Part shown: positions 1-7,412 of the stretch, in pieces
Numbering within the stretch: the stretch's first letter is position 1
Layout: every line of letters starts with the position of its first letter
The notes under the pieces: generated by a model
What the model was told of the DNA's origin: nothing
The model's input: only the letters and a program-made list of their open reading frames with translations
Database searches by the model: none
Program-made: the position numbers and the translations under genes
Source of the DNA: Chitinophaga sp. HK235
GTDB lineage: Bacteria > Bacteroidota > Bacteroidia > Chitinophagales > Chitinophagaceae
DNA length: 64,000 nucleotides
Direction of reading: 5' to 3'
Assembly: GCF_018255755.1 (NCBI RefSeq)
Contig: NZ_CP073766.1
Span: 5,082,501 to 5,146,500, forward strand

Positions 1-1533
1 TACGTAGAAATTGACAACAGCCTGGTGAAAAAGCAGGAGCCCTGCCAAACAGCAGAAGGTACCAGCATCGCCATGAAAAACCTGTTCTTCAACGTGCCCG
101 CCCGCAGAAACTTCCTCAAAAGCAATGCGGCCGAAATGCGGCATATTGTAGATGAATTTATCCGGGTGGCCATGGCCTATCCACAACTGCAGTTTTCGCT
201 CACGAGCAACAACCAGCAGCTGTTCCATCTCGACAAAGGTTCCCTGAAACAACGTATCGTCGCTATTCTCGGACAACAATATAACTCCCGGCTGGTAAAC
301 GTAAAGGAAAGTACCGACTATATGAACGTTTACGGCTTCGTCGGTAAACCGGAAACCGCCAAAAAAACCCGCGGCGACCAGTTCTTTTTTGTCAACAACC
401 GTTATATCAAAAGCCCTTACCTGCACCACGCAGTCATGAGCGCTTTTGCAGATATCATCCCGGCAGACAGCTTCCCGCTGTACGTACTTTTCATTGATGT
501 CAACCCAGAACATGTGGACATCAACGTACACCCTACCAAGCAGGAAATCAAGTTTGATGACGAAAAAGTGATGTATGCCTTCATACAGGCCACTGTAAAA
601 CATGCCCTGGCCCAGTTCAATGTAACCGCTACCCTGGACTTTGACCTGGACCCCAGCATACAGGCCCTGGACGCTGTAAGCAAACCATTTACCGCACAAC
701 AGCAGGAAGAATACACTCATTCTCCCCTCTATAAATCCTTTACACAGGCCAACCAGGCCCACATGATTGACAAAAGCAGCAACAGCAGCAATCTGAAGCA
801 CTGGAAAGACCTGTACGAAAGCAATAAAACAACGCCTAACACCGACGGATATACTATCAGCTCCTACACCGTGGAGCCGGAAACCCGCCCGGCCGTTACC
901 TACGAAAGTCAGGCTCCTTCCACCGCCTCCGTGATCGATGAACGCTGGCAGGATACCGCAGCCGACCAGAAAGTACCGGTACAGGTGCACCAGCAGTATA
1001 TCCTGTCGCAGATAAAATCCGGTTTTATCCTGATAGACCAGCAGGCCGCCCATGAACGTATTCTTTACGAACGTTATATGCGTGCCCTGCAAGAGGCTCC
1101 CATGGCCACCCAGCAAAGCCTGTTCCCCCAGACCCTGCAACTGCCTCCCGCAGATGCAGTGATGGTCAGCGAAATGCTCCCTGAATTACAGGCACTGGGT
1201 TATGAGCTGGAACCGTTTGGCCACCATACCTTCGTAGTACGTGGCACCCCTGCTGATATGCAGTCGGGTAACGACCAGGCGACCATCGAAGGCCTGCTGG
1301 AGCAGTTCAAACACTTCGGCGACCTCAAAATAGACCGCCGCGAACAGTTGGTCCGCTCCATGGCCCGCAACAACTCCATCCCGGCCGGCAAAATATTATC
1401 TGCCCGCGAAATGCAGAACATGATCGATGAGCTCTTCGCCTGCAGTATGCCGAATATAGCACCAGGAGGGAAATTCACCTTCATCTCCTTCAAACTCACC
1501 GATCTGGCCAGGATGTTTGAACGAGGCAACTAA
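1..1533 (+). CDS. mutL: DNA mismatch repair protein MutL, 5'-truncated by window edge
   Basis: The frame is open from base 1, so the gene starts before the window. The first visible residues include NLFFNVPARRNFLKS, the end of the MutL GHKL ATPase module, followed by the S5-fold transducer with VDINVHPTKQEIKF, a variable linker and the C-terminal dimerisation domain. The C-terminal domain carries DQQAAHERILYE, corresponding to the DQHA(X)2E(X)4E endonuclease motif with Q for H. The metal-binding CPHGRP motif of classical endonuclease MutL is not present; PNIAPGGKF stands in its place. MutL couples MutS mismatch recognition to downstream repair. It converges on the gluconokinase gene. Roughly 100-130 N-terminal residues are probably missing because of the window edge, not because of mutation. 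Confidence 0.95.
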   Translation, partial: YVEIDNSLVKKQEPCQTAEGTSIAMKNLFFNVPARRNFLKSNAAEMRHIVDEFIRVAMAYPQLQFSLTSNNQQLFHLDKGSLKQRIVAILGQQYNSRLVNVKESTDYMNVYGFVGKPETAKKTRGDQFFFVNNRYIKSPYLHHAVMSAFADIIPADSFPLYVLFIDVNPEHVDINVHPTKQEIKFDDEKVMYAFIQATVKHALAQFNVTATLDFDLDPSIQALDAVSKPFTAQQQEEYTHSPLYKSFTQANQAHMIDKSSNSSNLKHWKDLYESNKTTPNTDGYTISSYTVEPETRPAVTYESQAPSTASVIDERWQDTAADQKVPVQVHQQYILSQIKSGFILIDQQAAHERILYERYMRALQEAPMATQQSLFPQTLQLPPADAVMVSEMLPELQALGYELEPFGHHTFVVRGTPADMQSGNDQATIEGLLEQFKHFGDLKIDRREQLVRSMARNNSIPAGKILSAREMQNMIDELFACSMPNIAPGGKFTFISFKLTDLARMFERGN

Positions 1534-1565
1534 GCATTATATTTTTATAGATAAAATAAAGAGGC

Positions 1566-1607
1566 CCCAGGACTAAAGTCCTGGGCTATGTAAGTCCTGG
1601 GCTATGT
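1566..1607. repeat. REP-like palindrome with tandem half-copy, probable bidirectional terminator
   Basis: CCCAGGACT-AA-AGTCCTGGG (1566-1585) is a perfect 9-bp stem. Its right half plus flank (AAGTCCTGGGCTATGT, 1576-1591) is immediately duplicated at 1592-1607, followed by a T tract. It lies between the convergent mutL and gluconokinase genes, so it could terminate both. It is related to the palindromes at 7294, 7390 and 32896. Confidence 0.75.
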
Positions 1608-1616
1608 TTTTTATGA

Positions 1617-3077
1617 CTACACATCTTCCAGCACTTCGTATAGCCGGAGAAACCGGCGATATCGTTGCTGATAGCTGGCATACAGGTCTCTATCAGGATA
1701 AAACGTGGTGGCCGGCTGGTTGTTCCCTCCTGTCCAGGGCAGCTGCAATTCTCTGGCTGCCAGCATGATAGCCCCTATGGCAGATGCATCATTTTGCTGG
1801 CTTAGCTCCATCTCCTGCCCAAAAATATCAGCCAGCAGCTGTATCCAGCCCGGAGTGGCGGTAAAGCCGCCGCTGACCGAAATACGTTGTACAGGTCCTG
1901 CTGTTTCCGCTAATGCGGTTTTGATACTCAGCAGGGCAAAACAGATCCCTTCCAACATCGCCCGCATAAAATGAGCCGCCGTATGATATGGCCGTATCCC
2001 GATGAAAGCCGCCGTGGCGTGGCTGTTCCATACCGGAGCCCTTTCGCCCAGCAGGTAAGGCAAACATATAAGGCCGCCGGTATCGGTTTCCAGGGCTGCT
2101 GTCACCAGGGATGGCAGGGTGGCAAGTGGCTGCTGCAGAAAATCTCTTACCAGCCATTGCAACAGGGCACCACCATTGTTGCTGGCGCCACCGGTGATAT
2201 ATACCTCATCAGTCAACAGGTAGGTAAACAGCCGCTCCTGTGCGTCGGTCTGAGGCCTGGAACCAGCCATACGCACCGCAGCACTGGTGCCGATGGTGAT
2301 GGTGGCATGCCCCGCGTCCAGGGCCTGGCTACCCAGTTGGGCCAGACAGCCATCACTCCCCCCGATAATCAATGGCGTATCGACCGGAATGCCCAGTTCA
2401 GCTGCTACTGCAGGCAGCAGGCCGGTCAGCCGGGTATTGGCAGGTACCGGCAATGGTAATTGCGCCGCCGTAATACCCGCATAACGCAGGGCTTCGGCGC
2501 TCCATCGCAGCGTGGTAATATCAAACAACCCGGTGGCGGAAGCAATGGAGTGGTCGGTCACATATCTCCCTAAAAAATGGTACAGGATATATTCCTTGAT
2601 ACCGGGGAAGATAGCGGCGCGGACAAACAGGTGGGGTTGTTGTTCCTGCATCCAGCGTAGTTTACAAAGGGGCGACATCGCATGAACAGGCGTACCTGTT
2701 TGCTGGTACAGCATTTTGCCGGAAGGCGTGTTGCGCAGGGCCAGGGCCTGTGGCTCGCTGCGGTTGTCGGCCCAGATGATAAGTGGAGTGAGCGCTTCCC
2801 CGTTGGCATCTATTGCCATGATACTGTGCATGGCACTACTAAAGGATATAGCAGCAGGAGGATATCCTGCTGCGGCCACTACGTTTTTAATACCTGTTTT
2901 GACGGCATCCAGCAACAGGAGCGGGTCCTGTTCTGCATATCCCGGCTGCGGGTAATGGGTGGGATAGGCTTGTTGAAATACCCCGCTGACAGACCAGTTT
3001 TGTATATTAAGCCCAATCGTTTTAGCACTACTAGTCCCGATATCCACACCGATGATGTAAGGTGTCTGTTCGCTCAT
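1617..3077 (-). CDS. gntK: Gluconokinase, FGGY carbohydrate kinase family
   Basis: This 486-residue cytoplasmic kinase phosphorylates gluconate (or a close aldonate) to the 6-phosphate using ATP. It shows the FGGY N-terminal phosphate motif VDIGTSSAKT (residues 11-20), ISFSSAMHS (77-85), WADNRSE (102-108), TGTPVH (127-132), IGGSDG with the likely catalytic Asp242, and the nucleotide-site segments TIGTSAA (261-267) and GGASNNGG (296-303). The residues 77-140 block resembles Bacillus GntK more closely than xylulokinases or glycerol kinases. It starts divergently 83 bases from the GMC oxidoreductase, which suggests linked use of oxidised sugars. Xylulokinase is the main alternative name, but the motifs favour gluconokinase. 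Confidence 0.85.
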   Translation of the reverse strand: MSEQTPYIIGVDIGTSSAKTIGLNIQNWSVSGVFQQAYPTHYPQPGYAEQDPLLLLDAVKTGIKNVVAAAGYPPAAISFSSAMHSIMAIDANGEALTPLIIWADNRSEPQALALRNTPSGKMLYQQTGTPVHAMSPLCKLRWMQEQQPHLFVRAAIFPGIKEYILYHFLGRYVTDHSIASATGLFDITTLRWSAEALRYAGITAAQLPLPVPANTRLTGLLPAVAAELGIPVDTPLIIGGSDGCLAQLGSQALDAGHATITIGTSAAVRMAGSRPQTDAQERLFTYLLTDEVYITGGASNNGGALLQWLVRDFLQQPLATLPSLVTAALETDTGGLICLPYLLGERAPVWNSHATAAFIGIRPYHTAAHFMRAMLEGICFALLSIKTALAETAGPVQRISVSGGFTATPGWIQLLADIFGQEMELSQQNDASAIGAIMLAARELQLPWTGGNNQPATTFYPDRDLYASYQQRYRRFLRLYEVLEDV

Positions 3078-3160
3078 AAAAAAAAGACTACTTTTTCAAC
3101 ATTTAATTTATAGATTTAAAACCGGTGTTCTTTAAATAAAGTCTAAAAATTTCCACGCAA

Positions 3161-4900
3161 ATGGCTTTTGAAATTAAAAAACAGGCAAAGCTTTATGATG
3201 TTTGTATTGTTGGTTCCGGTGCCGGCGGCGGCATGGCAGCCAAAGTATTATCGGAAGCCGGTCTGAAAGTAGCGCTCCTGGAAGCAGGGCCCAAATATGA
3301 TCCGGCAGATCCGGAGCAGGCCACACAACTGAAATGGCCCTATGAATCACCCAGAAGAGGCGCCAGCACAACCCGTCCCTTTGGCGACTTCGACGCCGCC
3401 TACGGCGGATGGGAAATTGCCGGAGAGCCCTATACAAGGAAAAACGGTACCCAATTCGACTGGTTCCGCTCCCGTATGCTGGGCGGACGTACCAACCACT
3501 GGGGACGTATCTCCCTTCGTTTCGGCGAACGCGACTTCAAACACAAAAGTTATGATGGCCTGGGTGACGACTGGCCTATCAGCTACCAGGATGTAGCACC
3601 TTATTATGACAGGGTAGATAAGCTGATCGGTGTGTTCGGCTCCAAAGAAAACCTGCCCAACGAACCAGACGGATTTTTCCTCCCTCCTCCCAAACCAAGA
3701 TTACACGAGCTGATGGTAAAAAGAGCCGGCGAAAAACTGGGCTTGCCCGTTATTCCCGCACGACTGTCTATCCTCACCCGCTCTGTCAATAAAGACCGCA
3801 GCCCATGCTTCTACTGCAGCCAGTGTAGCCGCGGCTGTACCGTTTATGGCGACTTCTCCTCCTCTTCTGTACTGGTAAAACCCGCGATGAAAAGTGGTCA
3901 CGTAGACCTATATACGAACGCGATGGTAAGGGAAGTACTCACCGACAACAGTGGTAAAGCTACTGGTGTGGCCTATATCGACAAAGCAGATATGCAGGAA
4001 TATTCTGTTAGTGCCAAAGTAGTAGTGCTGGCGGCCAGCGCCTGCGAATCTGCCAGGCTGCTGCTTAACTCCAAATCTGCCAAACATCCCAATGGTCTCG
4101 CCAACTCCAGCGGCGTAGTAGGTAAATACCTCCACGACTCTACCGGCGCCTCCAGAAGCGGATTCATGCCCGCACTCATGGACCGCAAACGCTACAACGA
4201 AGACGGCGTTGGCGGTATGCACCTTTACATTCCATGGTGGGGTGATAACAAAAAACTGGACTTTGCCCGTGGTTACCATATCGAAATGGGCGGTGGCATG
4301 CACATGCCTTCCTATGGCTACGGCTTCGGCATGGAAAACATGAACGGCAAATATCCCGGCCGCGATGGCAAACCCAAAACAGCAGGCGGCTACGGCGCTT
4401 CCCTGAAAGACGATTACCGCCGCTTCTTCGGTGCCCACATCGGCTTTGCCGGCAGAGGTGAATGTATTGCCCGGGAAGACAACTATTGCGAAATAGATCC
4501 CAACGTAGTAGATAAGTACGGTATCCCCGTGCTGCGCTTCCATTACACCTGGACCGACCATGAGATCAAACAGGCCAAACATATGCAGGATACTTTCGAG
4601 CAGCTGATACTCGAAATGGGTGGCGTGCCTTCTGGCAACAAACCAGGCGCGGAAACCCTCTACGGATTGGAAAATCCCGGCCGTATCATCCATGAAGTGG
4701 GTACCACCCGCATGGGCGATAACCCGTCTACTTCCGTGCTCAATAAATTCAATCAGGCCCACGAGGTGAAAAACCTGTTTGTTGTGGATGGCGGCGCCTT
4801 TGTATCACAGGCAGACAAAAACCCAACCTGGACCATCCTCGCACTCTCCATGAGAGCATCGGAATATATTGTGGACCAGCTGAAGAAACAGAATATTTAA
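3161..4900 (+). CDS. GMC family FAD oxidoreductase, sugar dehydrogenase large subunit
   Basis: This 579-residue flavoprotein has the dinucleotide fold GSGAGGGMAAKVL near residue 18 and a C-terminal GMC domain with the catalytic pair His511 (IIHEVGTTRMG) and Asn554 (KNPTWTI). It has no signal peptide of its own. The next gene encodes the small Tat-signal-bearing gluconate 2-dehydrogenase subunit 3, and in studied systems of this type the large subunit is exported by hitchhiking on that partner. Cys216, Cys219, Cys222 and Cys226 form a CX2CX2CX3C cluster that could bind an iron-sulfur centre. The family oxidises sugars or aldonates in the periplasm, including glycoside 3-dehydrogenases; which reaction applies here is not readable. 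No cytochrome c subunit is adjacent. Confidence 0.9.
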   Translation: MAFEIKKQAKLYDVCIVGSGAGGGMAAKVLSEAGLKVALLEAGPKYDPADPEQATQLKWPYESPRRGASTTRPFGDFDAAYGGWEIAGEPYTRKNGTQFDWFRSRMLGGRTNHWGRISLRFGERDFKHKSYDGLGDDWPISYQDVAPYYDRVDKLIGVFGSKENLPNEPDGFFLPPPKPRLHELMVKRAGEKLGLPVIPARLSILTRSVNKDRSPCFYCSQCSRGCTVYGDFSSSSVLVKPAMKSGHVDLYTNAMVREVLTDNSGKATGVAYIDKADMQEYSVSAKVVVLAASACESARLLLNSKSAKHPNGLANSSGVVGKYLHDSTGASRSGFMPALMDRKRYNEDGVGGMHLYIPWWGDNKKLDFARGYHIEMGGGMHMPSYGYGFGMENMNGKYPGRDGKPKTAGGYGASLKDDYRRFFGAHIGFAGRGECIAREDNYCEIDPNVVDKYGIPVLRFHYTWTDHEIKQAKHMQDTFEQLILEMGGVPSGNKPGAETLYGLENPGRIIHEVGTTRMGDNPSTSVLNKFNQAHEVKNLFVVDGGAFVSQADKNPTWTILALSMRASEYIVDQLKKQNI

Positions 4901-4947
4901 TCATGCAGGCACTCATTTTATGAAGATGAGCGCATAAAAAATATAAC

Positions 4948-5637
4948 ATGGATAGAAGAGAATCCCTTAGAGCCATCGCGCTGGGAACTTTATCTGTAGG
5001 CACCATCTTATCTGCCACCGGTTGCGAAGACAACAAAACCGGCGGTGACAAAAAAACAGCCGCCAATACGCCCGGCTATGGCCGTACACCGGACGAAGTC
5101 AAAAGGGACAAGGCCCTGATGGAAGATAAATTCTTCACACCTGAAGAGATGAAAACCATCACTATCCTCGCCGATATCATCATCCCGGCCGATGAGCATT
5201 CCGGCAGTGCTTCCGATGCCAAAGTGCCTGAATTCATCGGGTTCATCGTAAAAGATATGCCCGACCACCAGCTGCCCATGCGCGGCGGCCTCCGCTGGCT
5301 CGATGTACAATGTGCCAAACGTTATAATAAATCCTTTGCAGAATGTAGCCCGGAACAACGTATCGAGATGGTAGACCTTATCGCCTACCCCGAAAAAGCC
5401 ACACTCGAAAACACGCAGGGCGTTGCCTTTTTCAACCGTATGCGTAACCTTACCGCTACTGGTTTCTTTACCAGCAAAATAGGTATCAAAGACCTTGGAT
5501 ATGTAGGTAACACTCCTAACGAGTGGGATGGGGTGCCTGCTGATGTGCTGAAACAGTATGGCTATGCCTACGACGAAAAAACCCTGGCCACCTGCCTCAA
5601 AATCGAAGATAGAGGCAAGATCATGACCTGGGATTAA
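4948..5637 (+). CDS. Gluconate 2-dehydrogenase subunit 3 family protein
   Basis: This 229-residue protein is the probable small subunit and export escort of the GMC flavoprotein 47 bases upstream. The N-terminus reads MDRRESLRAIALG, a twin-arginine motif, followed by a hydrophobic stretch and the lipobox-like SATGC at about residue 26, so it may be a Tat-exported lipoprotein. The body contains FFTPEEMKTITILADIIIPA, characteristic of the subunit-3 family. Spacing and order match GMC/subunit 3 pairs known in proteobacteria and Bacteroidota. It has no redox motif; its role is maturation and translocation of the large subunit. Confidence 0.85.
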   Translation: MDRRESLRAIALGTLSVGTILSATGCEDNKTGGDKKTAANTPGYGRTPDEVKRDKALMEDKFFTPEEMKTITILADIIIPADEHSGSASDAKVPEFIGFIVKDMPDHQLPMRGGLRWLDVQCAKRYNKSFAECSPEQRIEMVDLIAYPEKATLENTQGVAFFNRMRNLTATGFFTSKIGIKDLGYVGNTPNEWDGVPADVLKQYGYAYDEKTLATCLKIEDRGKIMTWD

Positions 5638-5778
5638 ATAAACGTTATGAATGAACGAATCAGGCGGTGGAAATGATAAGTGGATATAAAAATCTGGTTT
5701 CACCTTTTATCTTAGCTCTCCAATCCGCGATTCATCATTTATCCGCAATCAACAAGTACCTAATAAACTATATCACTC

Positions 5779-7230
5779 ATGGTTCCAGAAAAAAAGAGCG
5801 GGACAAACCAGGTATCCCGCAGATCATTCCTGAGAAACGGTGCATTAGCCGCCGCCGGATTTATGATCGTTCCACGTCATGTACTGGGTAGAGGTTATAC
5901 AGCACCAAGCGACCGTCTCCGTGTAGCCGGTATCGGTGTTGGTGGTAAAGGATTCGGTGATATCTCCGAATTTGCCAAAGGCCCTGCCGACATCACCTTC
6001 CTCTGCGATGTGGATACACGTCGTGCAGCCGATGCCGTTAAGAAATTCCCTAAAGCCAAATTCTATACTGACTTCAGGGAAATGTTCGATAAAGAGCATA
6101 AAAACTTTGATGCGGTATCTGTGTCCACCCCAGACCACCAGCACGCTGTAGCAGCCATGGGCGCCATGCAGCTCAACAAACACGTGTATGTTCAGAAACC
6201 TCTGACCCACGACATCTACGAAGCACGCATGCTCACCCAGGGCGCCCAAAAACATAAAGTGGTAAGCCAGATGGGTAACCAGGGCTCCTCCGGCGACGGC
6301 GTACGTCAGCTGATGGAATGGTACAACGCCGGCCTTATCGGTGACGTACATACCGTTTACTGCTGGACAGACCGTCCTGTATGGCCACAAGGCGTTGCAT
6401 GGCCTACCGAAAAGAAAGACATCCCGAAAGAACTCAACTGGGACCTGTGGCTGGGAACCGCTCCAAAAAAGGACTATGTAGACAACCTCGTGCCTTTCAA
6501 CTGGCGCGGCTGGTGGGACTATGGTACCGGCGCCATCGGCGATATGGGCTGCCATATCATCGAACCTCCTTTCCGTGTACTCGGCCTGGGCTACCCCACT
6601 TCTGTGGAATGCAGCGTAGGTAGTGTATATGTGGGCGAGTTTACCCGCGGCTATTTCCCCGAAAGCTGTCCTCCTTCTTCCCATGTTATCATGAAATTCC
6701 CCGGCAAAAACGGCAAGGAAATCACACTGCACTGGATGGACGGCGGTATTCAGCCAGAACGTCCGGAAGAACTGGGTCCTAATGAAGTCATGGGCGACGG
6801 TGGCAACGGCGCCATCTTCATCGGCGATAAAGGTAAAATGATGTGCGGCACTTATGGCATGTATCCCAAACTGCTGCCTACTTCCCGCACCAACGAAGTA
6901 AAAGTACCACAAACCATCGCCCGTGTACCGGAAGGCCACTACGTTCAATGGGTAAATGCAGCCATCGCCGGCTACAACAGCAAACAAGCAAAAACACTCA
7001 GCTCTCCGTTTGATATTGCCGGTCCGCTCACAGAAAGCATCCTGATGGCCAACCTCGCCATCCGCAGCTTCGACCTCCGCAAGCCCAAAGCCAGCGGCAA
7101 AGGTTACGACTACCCCGGCCGTTATATCAAACTGCTATGGGACGGCGCCAATATGAAGATCACCAACTTCGATGAAGCCAACCAGTTCGTGAAACGTACT
7201 TATCGCGACGGCTGGTCTCTGGGCGTTTGA
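5779..7230 (+). CDS. Gfo/Idh/MocA family oxidoreductase, Tat-exported
   Basis: This 483-residue NAD(P)-type oxidoreductase begins with a Tat signal (SRRSFLRNGALAAAGFMIV) and continues with a Rossmann fold (VAGIGVGGKGFGD). The usual EKP catalytic motif reads QKP (YVQKPLTHDIYEA), keeping the lysine. The C-terminal half is the Gfo/Idh alpha/beta domain with WRGWWDYGTGAIGDMGCH, typical of the large Bacteroidota subfamily. A periplasmic location suggests tightly bound cofactor and action on free or 3-keto sugars, as known for some exported family members. It follows the GMC pair by 141 bases and converges on susD, separated by a strong terminator. The substrate is unknown. Confidence 0.88.
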   Translation: MVPEKKSGTNQVSRRSFLRNGALAAAGFMIVPRHVLGRGYTAPSDRLRVAGIGVGGKGFGDISEFAKGPADITFLCDVDTRRAADAVKKFPKAKFYTDFREMFDKEHKNFDAVSVSTPDHQHAVAAMGAMQLNKHVYVQKPLTHDIYEARMLTQGAQKHKVVSQMGNQGSSGDGVRQLMEWYNAGLIGDVHTVYCWTDRPVWPQGVAWPTEKKDIPKELNWDLWLGTAPKKDYVDNLVPFNWRGWWDYGTGAIGDMGCHIIEPPFRVLGLGYPTSVECSVGSVYVGEFTRGYFPESCPPSSHVIMKFPGKNGKEITLHWMDGGIQPERPEELGPNEVMGDGGNGAIFIGDKGKMMCGTYGMYPKLLPTSRTNEVKVPQTIARVPEGHYVQWVNAAIAGYNSKQAKTLSSPFDIAGPLTESILMANLAIRSFDLRKPKASGKGYDYPGRYIKLLWDGANMKITNFDEANQFVKRTYRDGWSLGV

Positions 7231-7260
7231 TGCTGATCCGGATTAAATATTTTAAATAAA

Positions 7261-7293
7261 AAATGCAGCGAAGCGCTTCGCTGCATTTTTTTT
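7261..7293. terminator. Rho-independent terminator
   Basis: AAATGCAGCGAAGC followed directly by its reverse complement (7261-7288) forms a 14-bp perfect palindrome ending in an eight-T run. It stops the upstream oxidoreductase (+). The mirrored A run also lets it serve the convergent susCD transcript. Confidence 0.9.
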
Positions 7294-7313
7294 CCCAGGG
7301 CTGAAGCCCTGGG
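7294..7313. repeat. REP-like palindrome, left half of inverted pair
   Basis: CCCAGGGCT-GA-AGCCCTGGG is a perfect 9-bp stem with a 2-base spacer, flanked on the right by CTAT. The copy at 7390 has the reverse-complement flank (ATTAG before it), so the two face each other across about 76 bases, the arrangement called a REPIN. Confidence 0.8.
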
Positions 7314-7389
7314 CTATTTTTGAAGCCTTGGATATGAAGTCCGGGGTTAATTATGACGTTCTTAATATAACCACCGGAATCGATATTAG

Positions 7390-7409
7390 CCCAGGGCTTT
7401 AGCCCTGGG
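7390..7409. repeat. REP-like palindrome, right half of inverted pair
   Basis: CCCAGGGCT-TT-AGCCCTGGG lies three bases beyond the susD stop codon. It is the inverted partner of 7294-7313. The interval between them also holds a degenerate fragment (GAAGTCCGGGG near 7338), suggesting decay of further copies. Confidence 0.8.
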
Positions 7410-7412
7410 ACG

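Noticed and set aside
3908..4762. 284-codon open frame on the minus strand
   Set aside because: Lies wholly antisense to the GMC oxidoreductase, whose motifs are clear; the translation has low complexity and no domain.
5845..6987. 380-codon open frame on the minus strand
   Set aside because: Antisense to the Gfo/Idh oxidoreductase; the composition is that of a shadow frame.
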